In this document: positions 24,091 to 36,542 of the stretch, in pieces | Numbering within the stretch: position 1 is the first letter of the stretch | Layout: each line of letters opens with the position of its first letter | From: Corythucha ciliata | Lineage: Eukaryota > Arthropoda > Insecta > Hemiptera > Tingidae | Direction of reading: 5' to 3' | Length of the DNA stretch: 64,000 bases | NCBI GenBank assembly: GCA_038030265.1 | Contig: CM075937.1 | Span: 22,878,001-22,942,000 of the forward strand | The notes under the pieces: generated by a model | Database searches by the model: none | Seen by the model: only the letters and a program-made list of their open reading frames with translations | What the model was told of the DNA's origin: nothing | Program-made: the position numbers and the translations under genes

Positions 24091-27000
24091 TTAAGGGGGA
24101 GTTGTACATGTGTTTCCTCGACCCCCCTCCTATCATACCTCACGTACTCGGCGTTACGTAAATTATCGAAGTATTTCTGCACCAATCCTGGATTTCAAGG
24201 CCTCATTTAAATTTTCAGGAAATTCCGCACAACCGTACGATCTTCTTTTTTCATATTTCACCCCTAAAATAACTGTAAAACGCACTTAAACTTTTGCCTT
24301 GAAAATGCACACTCTATACTGGTATGAAGAAAAAGCCAAAAAAACACCCGTCGAAGTCTTTACAACCTTTACAATGCACACTCTTTCGACGACTTATTTT
24401 AGGCAATATGCCCAAAAAACCCCTACGTCTACTACACTACTATAGTGGTGGGTAGGACCTTTTTCCAGAGTTCTGCTACACCTCATTGCCATCATTTCGG
24501 CGCCACTGCTACCATCAGGAGCACAAAAATAGCTAATTAGCTGTAAAACTATAGATCAATGTCTCAAGCACGAAAAACGAAAATTGGATTTTCCAGTTTT
24601 GAAACTACTAAATTTGCTGCCCTGCAAATGGGCGGGGCTGGACGGCGGACTCTCCTCAGTCCCAAGACCTTTCTCTGGGGAACTAGGAGAGGGTCCTAAG
24701 AGCTCCTCGGCCGATTAGAACCTGCCCTTCACTGCATTTCTGCAAACAATTTCGCTATAAATAAATGGTATGTGAAGTCCAAGGAAGTTCTGAAAGGAGT
24801 GCTAACCCATGCGAAGATTTTAAATGCGTTCAAATCGAACAAAATGATAATTTCGTTCAAACATTGACATACTCGATGACCCCTCTTCTTACCGTAACTG
24901 TGGGGCCCACAGATATCATTTCACTTTTTTTACTCGTTATCAGACTCTTCTAGCCAACGAGTACAGGTATATTTCCCCTCATTAATGAGTTGTAGCGTGG
25001 AACTTCTTTTATAGCCGGAAGTCTCTCCGCTTTTGTTTTTAAATGTTATTCTCGGGAATGCAGTGATTCAAGACCCGCGGTGAGATGACTTTTTTTTTTC
25101 AGTCACGAGGATCGAATATATCAGTCACCCGAGAACCACAAAGGATGACTGCAGTATTTTCTTTGTTTCACGATTTTTGTGGTTTCTGTTGCCGAATCGT
25201 TTGGTAGCGATTGGTTGATATGAGTGGGGGAGTCGATAAAAAAGAGCCGATAGATACCTGGAAACGTGCTCATATTGATTCTTTAAAAAAATAATGCGAA
25301 TATGACGTTTTTTTCGCTTTTGTGTCAATTCCAAAGCGGCCCGATTATGAAACCACAATAAGGTTTTTCGTGACTCATACGCTCATTCAAATTACGGAAT
25401 TATCTCGAGTGTGGCCTGATGAGTGGCGTTGTTTGAAGAGCTTCATTCAGTATCAAGAAATATTTTTTTAAAATGCCTTATGCACTCCCCTCCCCCACCA
25501 GTCAAACCGTTATCTTCTTTCAATAACTCTAAAAAGGGCCTAGGGTTTGAGCTCTGGCTATAAGGGGTTTTCTATTCTTGTGAAGGGCTCTTCCTCTCCC
25601 TTTTTCTGGCAGAAGCCTCTCTCTACTATAATAGTCATTAGAGGGTTCCGTGAGGAAGGGGTCCAATAATATCGTAGGCCAGACGGTGTTTTTTTCTGTT
25701 CTGTGGTGAGATGACTTAACCACTACCCTTCCATCTCCCTCTTATCCTCATAACCCACACAGTAACGCTTCATTTTTAGATTTCGTTAATAAAATTAGAC
25801 CTGTACAGGCAATGATGGGGTTCTTGCTTCAAAGTTCTTGCTACCCAATAAGAGCATTCTAAAATGTTAGAAAGTTGCAACCTTTCTTTTTTCAAAGGAG
25901 TGCCCCTTCTATTTTATTTCTTCTTTTTTATTATTATTATTCCTCTTAATCGTCACTTAAACTACAAAAATCTCGTTCATTGACACACTAAAAGATTTCC
26001 ACTGACTTTTTTTTCCAGTCAGCCACATGTTTTATACTGTCTGAAGACTTTCTTTAACTTCTTCACGCATCCCTTCTTTCTTGTCTTAAAAATGCGTTGA
26101 TTTCCTAGGAAAAAAAGGAAGGAGAACTGGGACTTCACACGCTGATCGTTGACCCGAGAAGAAAAATAGGCGAACACCGGGGAACCTTTTTTCATTAAAA
26201 GTTTTCCTTGGGACGCCTTTTTTTTACTCAGTTAAAAGCCTTTTATCATAATAAAAAAGCGTTCTCTTTTTACGTTGAGACGCATTATATTTACCGGTGC
26301 AAAAACTGACTCATTTCATTTTAAAGGGATCACACTGTCGATAAGAAACTAATAAAACTTTGAATTAGGCCAATAAAACTCAAACGGACGAAGAAAATAG
26401 GGAAGTATCCAGAATTATGAAGCAAACATTTCTATAAAAAAAAAAACTCTCCAGTCTTCTTCATCAATTGTGTTCCCTAGCTGATGGTTATATGAGTAGG
26501 TAGTGGGGAGGGGTATTGACATTCCTTTCAGCCTCGTTATGTGATGGTGTGTGTTTCGTATATTTAAAATTGAAATTGTTTTACTTTTTAAGGCTGTCGC
26601 TTTTGAAAGTGGGAAACCTCATGCCAACAAAAAAGAAGTGACCTTGCCACGATTGACTTGCTGGTATGTAAAGCCCCGGAGACTGCACTTTCTATTGTTC
26701 TGTACGTATCGATGAATTTTACAGTCGATATAGGAAAAAAGTTCAAGTTTTTAATAATAAAACTATTTGCTTGAGTAATTTCCTGAAGGAAAAAATGTCG
26801 TTGGAATGAATCATAACGGCTCATCCCATAGGAGGTTCAGCAGTTAAAAACCGGTTGCCTTCGAGTCCAACTAAGCATAAATAAATTAAAAATTTGTGGG
26901 CTTCGAAAATCTCAAAACTTTATAAAAACATTTTCTACAAGTTAATGAGGGAAAACAGTCCACAAAGTTGAAAATATTTCACGCTTTGTTGAACGAATAA

Positions 27001-27459
27001 TTGGATTACACGTTGTAGGCACACAAGTTTTGTATCTTTTCGCTCGCTCGCTCCACCAACAAGTTCTCTAGCGTTTGAAGCGTGAAAGTGTATAAAAGAA
27101 AAAAATCACGTGCAGTCCGTTTTCCTATCTTGTTCGCCGTATAAGTGACTTGGTGAAAACTTGTACACCGGCGGAAGGAGAGAAACGGGCGACTTTTAAG
27201 GGCATAAGGAGAGGTCTTCCTCGAGTGATTGTGATAGTGGGTTGGTGGTCATTCTGGTGGTACGCATTTGATCCTAATTTTAACACCCCTGATTTAATGG
27301 CACGGGCGACCGCCTTGTGCTCAGAGTTGGAGAGCTTTTAGTCGCAACGTTGGCGACATAAAATTGCAAAAATGGCGAAAAGCGAGTTATTTGATCGTAC
27401 TCATTATAATAAATCACGAGGAAAAACAAACAATTCGGTTCATGTGTCGGATTGCGTGA
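24091..27459. other. No gene seen
   Basis: Unique-looking intergenic sequence with no long frame, no inverted repeat that I could see, and no family I to IV words. Confidence 0.5.
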
Positions 27460-28760
27460 ATTTAGCCGCACACATAGTGTTTCTTTAAACAATCACCCAG
27501 AAAACTCCAAAATTAGTCATTTTATTCAAAGAATGTTCCACTATAGGCTCAGGAAGGGACTATCAGTTTCAGTGAAGCTGATAGATTTTCTTGGAAAATA
27601 CAAATACGGGGGCACACCAACACGTTTTCATTTACACGCCTGCTGGCCACTCATAAATATTACAGGACTGGACCTATGGGAAGCTAGGAGGGGCATTTGA
27701 CCCATACGGCGCTCTACAGGGGTGGCTTTGAGCTCGGATTTAAAAAAGGGGTGAACCAAAATTAGTTTCGTGCAAGAGATGAAAGCGTACGGGTTTTGGT
27801 CCTTCAAAAATTCCATTCGGCTGTTTGGCCTGCTTCAAAGTCCAAATTTCGTGGACATGTCAATTATGGAACTCAATTTCACGGTTTTAGCTATATTTCA
27901 AGAACTATTTTTTTGTCCTTGGCTCCTTGAAAAACACAATGCCACCAGTTTTTATTTTCAAATTAAACAAAAGTTCGCGAACGTACACGTCATAAAAACC
28001 AATTTCGCGGGGTTGGCTCCCTGAAATGGCTAAACTCCATGGATTTCACCCGTTTAAAAACAGAATTTCTATAGGGTTTTGGCTCATTTTATATAGAAAT
28101 TTCTCGGATACCGCTCTCACAAATTTTTCCTCGGACTGCGGCCATGCAATCGACATCCCTAGTCTCCTCACGCGGGCGTGCGTAAAAGGCACCCTCGGTC
28201 ACTCTGTCCATGACTGGTGTGTCTGTAGGGAAGTACTATGAATTTATTCCCAATTTTGAAATACTTTTTGGTACCAGACCAGTGTGGTTACCGGACCAAA
28301 AACTGTCATAGACTGATTTACGCCATAAAACAGGCGTATTTAGTTGCTATAATATAAAGATTTTTGGCCTATAAAATATGGTCATTCGGCAACAAAACTG
28401 GATATTTAGGTCGAAATATGTTTGTTAAGCGAAAAATTTGCATTTATCTCCATGAAATCGAATACTTAGTTTAATAAAAGGAGATATAACATTCGAACAT
28501 TAGCATTTTCGCCTCCAAAACTGGTGATTCGGCCCCAAGAAACCAAAAATTCAGCCAGGAAATTGACATTTCCATAACATCCAGGACATTGACATAAAAT
28601 TACTAACTACTACAAATACGATTATTTTCTCGGAGGGACTCGACCAACAAATCACAAGGCCCGTGACTTTATCAAATTAAATCACGAAACTTTAAATCAA
28701 CACGAAAACTGAATATTCCACAGTAAAGAATAATCAAAACGCACCCCCCCCCTCCCTAAC
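27460..28760 (+). repeat. Family IV array with a related, more diverged block
   Basis: From 27.8 to 28.1 kb clear family IV words occur (aatttcgcggggttggctcc, ccttgaaaaa). From 28.26 to 28.76 kb a different, weak pattern (ttcggc.acaaaactgg.tattt) continues with similar spacing. The borders are approximate. Confidence 0.5.
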
Positions 28761-28789
28761 AATTGAAAAAGATGGGTTCGCACGGAGTG

Positions 28790-29540
28790 AATAGCCAATA
28801 CCATTTTTCAGGGTGTAAACAGCCAGTTTAGCTGTTTTTGGGACACTAATCGTCAGCGTAGACATTTTTCAGGCGTCAAGGCTCGGTTTGGCAATTTTGG
28901 ACTCGCGAATGGTCGAATTTGCCATTTTCAGGCCAGGAGTCATCTGTTTAGGGCGTTTCAAAGCGCGAATCGTAGACAGTTTAACTATTTATAGGCCGCA
29001 TAGAGTCATAGCTTGGCCAATTTTAGGGCGTGAATACAGTCAGTGTAATATTTTCAGGGCACGAATCATCGTCAGGTTTGCCATTTTAGGGCCCCTAGAG
29101 TCAATTTACCCACTACTAGAGCGGGAATCACCATTTTCGCCATTTTTAGCGCGGAGATAATCACTTTAGCATTCAGACGTTTTTTCCTATCGTAAGTTTC
29201 ACGGGAATCGTGATTTTTGCAATTTTTGGGCGCAAATAGTTAGTTCATGGTCGTTTTTGGAACGCGAATGGTCGATTTACCCATTTTCAGGGCACGGAAT
29301 CACGATCATTTCAGTCATTTTCATGGTTTCACCAATCATGAGTTTAGCCATTTTTAGGGCCTTGCGTGAAGCCAGTTCGGGCGCAGATATAGTCACTTTG
29401 AAGGAGCGAATCTGGCACCATCTGCAGCCTCTGTAAGGCGCAAATGATCAGTTTGGCAATTTTTAGAGCTTGATTTGCCAGTGCGAGAGTGTCATTTTTC
29501 TGGCGTGATAGCAAGTGCGGTTTTGCTATTTTTAGGGCAA
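28790..29540 (+). repeat. Family II degenerate minisatellite
   Basis: Same consensus as 22.1-23.1 kb (gggcgcgaat.gtcagtttag, ccattttcagg). The block at 28965-29020 matches the variant order of 22190-22245. Confidence 0.75.
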
Positions 29541-32500
29541 TAAGAAGGGTGTGTGTATGTTAGGGGGGAGGGGGAGTCTCAGTTTTCTGGCCAAAAGCCG
29601 CTTTGTGGGAAGGGGAGAGGCTTTGGAAGGAGTGATCGCCCCATTTTACATTTCCAACTGCATTCCATAAGCTCCAATTTCACCGTTTTGCGAGTACAGA
29701 ATCATTAATTGCTCAACGTTCGACAATCTATATGAAAAGAGGTCATTTCCTGTTAATGTCAACCATCTTGTAAATCCATGAATTTCCTCAAAGACGGCTT
29801 AATTCCGTAATGAGAGATGTACTTTATCTCTCTGTCGAGAGGCTCAAAGATAGCAGGGAAACAACGTTTTCGTCATCGACGACCGTGACGAGTTCAAATA
29901 TCTTACTTGGAGACATCCGTAACGTTCAGATACAAGGATGTGGCCAGTCAACAGGCGTTGAAGCATTTCTGGGACGTCAGTGCATTAATTGAATCAAATT
30001 TTAATGCAAACAAAAATAAACAAGGGAGAAGAGAAAAAACATCTATTACAGGCCTCAATTCCTTTTGCCTTGTCCGACTGCGATGCTAGAGTCTCAAGGG
30101 GTGAAGAGAGTGGTCGGTCTGGATGGGTATAATTACGAGTACATCCGGTCTCCCGGATGAAACCACTTGCTATTATTAAACTGCGCGTTTCTGTGCCCCC
30201 ACCCCGTCACCAACACCAATAAAAATGTCTATTCGAAATTCATTCTGAAAGTTTTTAGTAAAAGTGGTTTCTTTTGTACGAACACATTCCGCCTTTTAAA
30301 ATTCTGATTTTGCGGCCATACAAAATGCTTCTCACTCCCTCCGGCGACCAGGAAGGCATGAACACGGCGAAGGTCAAAACTTGAAACGTTTCGCTTTGTT
30401 TTAATAATGAGACAAAAAAACAGAGACTTTTCGCTTTTTTAAAAGCACCGCTAGTCAGCCCTCCCTCCCATCACACCAAAACAACGTCGTCTTGCCTAAC
30501 CCCGAAGTCTGTGAATTTGAATGTTCGTTAGACTTAGGATTTTGACTCAGTGCCCGTGGGAAATAAATTGTTCCCGCACAGTGTGCATGATGAACGAAAA
30601 TAATGCCGCACTCGAAAATGATAAGATTTTTAAGGATTACTTTGTTTTAAAAAAAAATAATAATATTGTCAAGCGATCGGTAAAACTGGTTTTCAGCTCG
30701 AATCTTGCCCCAACCACATGCCATCATCATTGAAATGAATCGGTTTATTTTTTTTTACAGGTCCTACGGCGTGAGGGCAGGCAATTACCTGCGGGAATAA
30801 ACAAAAAAAAAGTTTGAAGGGTCAAATTATCACTTCAGGAAACGTGTATGAATGCCTAATTTTCTCACAATTATTTTAACATCAAAGGATGCTGTCTCGA
30901 GATAAAACGCGGGCAGTTTGGAATTACAAAAGGAGGCCCGGGCAGCGATTTAGAGATATCCCGCAGGAGGAGGATGTGTCTGGGGGGAGAAAAAGATATT
31001 TAAATTTTGTCCATCGCCTCCGAGAGGCATGCTGATTGTTAGCTCGAGGCTCTGGTTTATAAGGAGCTAAACATCTTTTGGAGTTTTGGATTTTCTGTTT
31101 GCCCCTAAAGGGGAATTTCGCCTTATTCCAACTCATTACTGCAAGAAAAATTAGAGCACGACTCTGATAAACTGGTTCACTCGATAAATCAAGTGAACCA
31201 AACCCGTAAAAAGCCTGTTTGATTTGTACAAGAATGCTTGCATTCTGTTATACTAAAGAAATCTTTCTTAGAGAGAGAGAAAACAGTTTTTTCGCTAACA
31301 ATAAACAAAAAGCTAGAACACCGGCGGCGTTTGGCAATCCAACTGATGTCTCCTCTACCTTCTATTCTTCTTTTTCGACTGAAATTTTGTCTTAAAAAGG
31401 ATCGAAAAATGATAAAAATCGGAGCATCGAAATGCTGGGAGGTCTCCCCCCCTCCCCCATTTAACCTTTGATTCTCTTAAACTTCTTCATATTGTTTTCA
31501 ACGGATTTCTGAGTCGATCGTGCGACCTGGTTTCAAAAAAAAATGATAATGAACGAAAAAAAATCGAGCAACGATCGCAAGATGTTCCGAAAGAATCGAA
31601 GGAAGCTGGGAGCAGTGGGATCGAGGGGCGGTGAGAGGGCATACCGACTTGCACAACAATTTTTAGAGTTTGATCTTCGTCATCACGGCATTGTCATAAC
31701 ACACGGGATGATTGTGACGAACTCATGGGATTTTTATGGAATAAAATTATTTTTAAAAATTAAAATCGAAGAACGATGCTTCAAAAATTTTGTCTAATAC
31801 CTACAGAATTTCCATTAATTCGAGCGTTTAAATGACGACACTTGGTCGTTAATTAATACAACGCGTCCCCCAAAAAGTATGAAACACCGAATTTTAGTTA
31901 ATAATGTATCAACTAAAAATTAATCCAAAGTAAATTAATATAATTTACCTGTTTACGCTGATATCCACAAATAAGAAAATCCCATTGGTTGGCGTAAAAT
32001 ACGACGAAACAATTAAATTGGAAAGGTAACAAAAGAAACAATGTTTTAAACAGCGCGACACCAACACCAGTACAAACTCGACGCGACCATGCCGGCAACT
32101 GAATGTAGAAACGAGGAATTGTTCCGTTTCTTTTTCGAACGAAACGAGGGTCACAAGGTGGTGAGGGGTGGGACGTGCTCCGTGTACTAGAAGAGCGGTC
32201 AGGGGGGACAGGGAACAACGTGCATTGTGACGGGGAGGAAGAAAAAGGGACGGGCCTCGATTTATTCCTTTCATTTTTCTCTGTCTCTCTCTTCTCGTCC
32301 TAGTCCTGATCCTGAAGGATTTGAGCGACGATGACCTGGAGATGGTTGAGGAATTGTTAGTTATTGCTCAAGGGGGGGGGGGACCAAAGATATCCTGGTG
32401 GCCATTCCAGTACGAGAAAGGACAGAAAGCGAATTTCTGAGATCACCCTATTAGTTTGCTACAAAGTCCTGGCTACGTTGTTCTTGTCAAGAGGACTTCT

Positions 32501-32850
32501 TGAAGTTCATTGCCAAATCCAAGCGGCATGGGGGCAGATGAAAGCTCTTCTTCACCATCTGTCACTCACGAAGGTACACAGACCGTCAATTGTTAGATAC
32601 CAGACAAATCTAGCGGAGTGATATAGGAAGCTCGCAACAATGAATGCACAACTATTATGCACTAACTTTGGAACCACATTCAACTACCTAATAGCCATAC
32701 TCATTATAATTAACAAAATAAAATAAATAATTACAATTTATGTATATGTATAAAATAAATTGATAAAATAATGAATATGTACTAGGAGTGAAAAATGCTA
32801 TACCTACCTACCTCGTATTAGTTGAATTAATGCTAAACGTGTAACAGATG
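29541..32850. other. No gene seen
   Basis: No supportable gene. An 85-codon frame at 32364-32621 follows a possible splice acceptor but has no recognisable domain. A G11 run lies at 32372. Confidence 0.45.
31173..31201. repeat. Short hairpin
   Basis: ggttcact and agtgaacc flank a 10-nt loop. Isolated, with no T-run or neighbouring gene. Confidence 0.5.
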
Positions 32851-33062
32851 TGGGTAGCCCCTAGCCCAGATGCTGAGAAATTCGAAAAACACAATACACG
32901 ATGCATGGCCGTAGCCAGAGGGGGACAGAGGTAGGCAGCTCACAGCTGCCCTCCCCCTAGACTCGAAAGCGCAATTTAGTGGGGCAGCTGCCCGCCCGTG
33001 CTTTGTCTCTTTCAAGACCCAAATTTTGCGGATTATTGGCTCTCACAGAGCCAGTAAATAGG
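32851..33062. repeat. Direct repeat at the 3' end of the LINE (long target-site duplication, copy 1)
   Basis: 212-bp segment, about 95% alike by eye to 36337-36542, in the same orientation. It abuts the LINE A-tail exactly. It contains TGCATGGCCGTAGCCAG and its right part is a family IV monomer (aaattttgcggattattggc). The position relative to tail and 5' end suggests an unusually long target-site duplication. Confidence 0.85.
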
Positions 33063-33165
33063 TTTTTTTTTTTTTTGAGGGCTCGGACGGTCTCCCGACT
33101 CCGAAGGTGCCAAAAGCCTCTCGGCCCATACACCATACCCGTTTGGGGCCCGGACTCGGGAGAGC

Positions 33166-33417
33166 CTAGTACGGTTCCTCAAACCTATTTATCCTTTCCA
33201 TCAAACTCAGGAGACGGGTCCCATTCTCCTTTGAGAAGCTGGGGAAGGATATCCTATCGTCACCAAAAATGGTGTATCTGGCCGCCACGTAACCGTCACA
33301 CTCGCACACGACGTGCTCCGCGGTTTCCTCAGCCTCCCCACATCTTTCGCAGTCGGGCTCCCCTACTGCCCCCATGATTGACAGATGCCTGTTAAGGGCG
33401 TAATGTTCTGTATACAT
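33166..33417 (-). pseudogene. LINE ORF2 C-terminal zinc motif in a shifted frame
   Basis: An 83-codon frame overlaps the end of the RT/RNase H frame by 26 bp and reads HYALNRHLSIMG, then CERCGEAEETAEHVVCEC. This CxxC...HxxxxC pattern is the usual C-terminal end of RNase H-bearing LINE ORF2 proteins. It is the natural continuation of the upstream frame, so a one- or two-base indel near 33.41 kb broke the original ORF. Confidence 0.8.
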
Positions 33418-35920
33418 GCCTACTACATATCTGCCTAAGCTTAACCCGTGTTAGTCCCAGCAACCATGCCGAAGCTTCCTGGTCTTCTTCATTGATTCCC
33501 AGTTTAGCATGCCGGCACCCGGGTTCAGTCCGCCATCTCCTCAGAGCTTGGTCACTGGCCCAGGCCCTTATCTCCCTCAAGACCACCCTTCGGGCAATGC
33601 CCACCGATAGTTCAGACCCTATTACCGGCTGATCCTCGCCACGCTTGGCCAGCTCGTCCGCTTTTTCATTTCCCTGCCATCCTCTATGACCCGGGATCCA
33701 TCCCAACGTTTGGGAGTTCCCTTCGCCTTGGAGGTCCCGTATCCCCACTCTGCAACTCGCCACGGCCGCTGAGTCCACCACGGGTTTGGTGAGCGCCGCC
33801 CTGCTGTCAGAGTAGATACCGATTGCCCTACCTGTCACTTTCCGCTTCAGTAGCTCCCGAATACAAGCATCGATCGCTACTACCTCAGCCTGGAAAACTG
33901 TGGTGTGTCCCCCTAGCGGGATACTTATTTCCACCCCCAGCTCCGGCACGAAAATTCCAGCTCCGGTCGGCCCTTCCTGACCCTTCTTGGAGCCGTCCGT
34001 GTAACACACCAGCTCCCCTTGCCGGGATTCCCAACCCTCTTCTCTCACAATGACTCTCTGCTTGATTTTGGTCGAGAAGTCGTTCCTTTTAACCACGTAA
34101 TCCGGCCTAAGTGCCGAGGACGGGGATACTCTATTTAGTTCCCCTTCCCAGTCCCGCTTTAGGCCTCCCTGGCATCTCAACCTGTAGGCGACTTCAAGTG
34201 CCCGACCCCTGACTTCAATGTCCAGGGGCTTCAGGCCTAGTAATCTTTCCATGGCCCTCGTAGGGGTTGTCCGGAATGGCCCCAAGATCGCCAGGCAAGC
34301 AAGCCTTTGTATTTTTACGAGCCGATCCGCCACCCCTCCCTTCTCTATCCCCCTCCACCATGAGGCCGCCCCGTGCAGGATGCGCGATCGGATGATTCCT
34401 GTGTATATCCACTTCATGACCCGTGGTTTCAGGCCCCAGGTCTTCCCCACGATTTGTCTACATTGGTGAAAGGCCACCACAGCTTTCTTGTAAACGCTGT
34501 CTACGTGTTCTTTCCACCTTAACTTCTCATCCAATATGACTCCCAAATACTTAACCTGTTTCGAGAGGGCGATGACCTCTCCCCGAAAGTGGATTGATTG
34601 CCATCCCTCCCTTTTTCTCTTGTGAGTGAACAACACCATATTCATCTTACTGGGGTTTATTGTGAGACCCCTAGGCCTACACCATGCCTTGACTACCCCC
34701 ACCGCCCCCCTCATGAGGGAACACAGTGTGGATAAGTCTTTCCCCCTAACCACTATGGCCCCGTCATCCGCAAAAAATTGCGCATAAAAGCCCTTTTCCT
34801 CTAATTCCCTTATGAGACTATCTACCACAAGTATCCAGAGCAGAGGCGAGAGGCTTGAGCCCTGGGGCATCCCCCTACTGGCTCGTTTTTCTACCCTATC
34901 GCCGCCCACCTTAGCGACCACCCACCTATGACTCAGCGAGTAGTCTATCCATTGAATCAGCCTCGGCTCCACCCCAAAATGCCCTAGAGTTGCCACAATA
35001 CACTCCCTATGTACCCTATTAAAAGCCCCTTCAATATCCAAAAAAAGAGCCAACGCGTACTCTTTCTGGGCCACCAACCCCTCCACCCTCCCCAGTAAGT
35101 CGTGGAGGGCCGAGTCGGTCGACTTGCCCGCCGTGCACGCATGCTGGTTCTGGTGGATCACTCCCCCAGTAACCAATGATTCCCTCATGTATAATTCAAT
35201 TATCCTTTCCATCAGTCTTAAAAGTACACTGCTTACACTAATAGGCCTAAAATCCTCCGCTTTGGCATGCTTCCCGCCACCTTTAGGAATAAAAACAACT
35301 CTCACCCGTTTCCAGGCCGTGGGTACTTTCCTGGCTGCCGGGCACCTGACGAAGAGTCGTCTTATCCTTTCCTGAAGCCTCCCCCCGGCATGCTGGATGG
35401 CGCACGGGTGTATTCCGTCCAATCCTGCTGCCTTGTAGGGTCCCATGGAGCTGAGTGCACAGTTGAATCGCTCCCTTGAGATCACCACGTCGCATCTATT
35501 GCACTCCTCTTCGTCCTCAGTTCCACCCCTAAGTGGCACGACCTCCTCGCTCCTGCACCCTGCAAAGTGAGTATTTAGCAAGTGTGTCGCGATACCTAAT
35601 CCATCAACCACCGAACCGCCGTCCGGAAGCGTTAGTGATCCTACATTTCCATTCGGTTCTGACCGTACAATACGAACGAGTCTCGCCGCCTCTCCTGTCT
35701 CCTCAATTTCTTCGCAATAGGTCCTCCATGTATCTTTCTTGGCGCGGCAAATTCCAGTCTTGTATGCTTTCCTAGCCGCGTGGTAGGCCTCCCAGTCCTC
35801 GTCGTTCCCTGTTGCCTTCGCGGTTTCCGCGGCCGCTCTGGTCGCCCTTTTGAGCAAGCGGAGCCCTAGGCCCCACCAAGGGGATTTTTTGGGCTTCCTC
35901 CTTCGCTCTGGGCAGGCCAC
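33392..35920 (-). pseudogene. LINE ORF2 fragment: reverse transcriptase and RNase H
   Basis: The 842-codon open frame begins at a GTG, which is not a true start; the frame stays open a little further upstream. Reverse transcriptase motifs: AAGLDGIHPCAIQ, FRPISVSSVLLRLMERI, ALFLDIEGAFNRVH, GMPQGSSLSPLLW and the catalytic FADD box (about residues 383-386, bases 34763-34774). The RNase H domain runs from about residue 635 to 765, with LVCYTDGSKKGQ (Asp), VFQAEVVAI (Glu), IYSDSRAAL (Asp) and NEKADELAKRG (Asp), so the catalytic set is intact. The frame ends at YRTLRP by a frameshift; the expected C-terminal part continues in another frame. It is the best preserved part of the element. Confidence 0.93.
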
Positions 35921-35999
35921 CTGAAATGCTTCTGTTAGTATTTCCCTTACCTCTCTTTCCTCTTCGTCAATGGATAACCCCCGGTCACCACCATTCTTC

Positions 36000-36170
36000 C
36001 TACCTCCCGCTCGAACCTTTCCCAGTCGGTATGTCTGGGGTTTCGTCCGGGTTCCGCTTTGTCTCCTTCGGCTCCTACTGTGAACATAATAGGTCGGTGG
36101 TCCGACGTTATCACCCCCTCTTGCACCCTCCAGTTACTAATTAGCCTACCAATACTCCCCAGGCGTTATT
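36000..36170 (-). pseudogene. LINE endonuclease C-terminal remnant
   Basis: On the minus strand this reads WRVQEGVITSDHRPIMFTV and, a little further, RHTDWERFEREVG. SDHRPI is the conserved last motif of LINE apurinic endonucleases. The frame differs from that of the RT part (join near 36.0 kb) and an in-frame TAA lies just upstream near 36.16 kb. Endonuclease coding sequence 5' of this is not clearly readable. Confidence 0.75.
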
Positions 36171-36336
36171 GCTTTCGCAAGCCTTCTCATATTTCTTTTC
36201 GACTCTCTTCCTTGTCGGTGGCGACGTGCCTCTTCGAATGGACCCTCACTATCCGAGGTCTCTCCCACCGGCCTTACTCTTCCTAACATTGGGCGGGTCG
36301 CTAAAGCGGCCCCTAGCGCGGGGCCCTAGGGGCGGG

Positions 36337-36542
36337 TGTGTAGCCCCTAGCCCAGATGCTGAGAAATTCGAAAAACACAATACACGATGCATGGGCGTAG
36401 CCAGAGGTAGGCAGCCAGCTCACAGCTGCCCTCCCCCTAGACTCGAAAGCGCCGATTTAGTGGGGCAGCTGCCCGCCCGTGCTTTGTCTCCTTCAAGACC
36501 CAAATTTTGCAGATTATTGGCTCTCACAGAACCAGTATTAGG
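36337..36542. repeat. Direct repeat at the 5' end of the LINE (copy 2)
   Basis: 206-bp partner of 32851-33062. It differs by about eight substitutions and three short indels. It begins where the LINE 5' end stops and runs directly into the family IV array at 36.5-37.8 kb, so this side is probably the original sequence context. Confidence 0.85.

Larger units (their letters stand above)
33077..36336 (-). mobile_element. Non-LTR retrotransposon (LINE, I/R1-like group), 5'-truncated and damaged
   Basis: Element of about 3.26 kb on the minus strand. Its 3' end is marked by a 14-nt A tract (T's at 33063-33076 on the plus strand) directly followed by a direct repeat that recurs just beyond the 5' end. 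In order: C-terminal part of the AP-endonuclease, reverse transcriptase, RNase H, and a Cys/His zinc motif. A C-terminal RNase H is typical of the I/LOA/R1 groups; I cannot place the clade more closely. The upstream gag-like ORF and most of the endonuclease are missing, and at least two or three frameshifts or stops interrupt the reading frame, so the copy is dead. It inserted at the edge of a family IV minisatellite. Confidence 0.92.

Noticed and set aside
32300..32621. Possible transposase exon (ILKDLSDDDLEMVEELLV)
   Set aside because: No catalytic motif; similarity to Harbinger N-termini is too vague.
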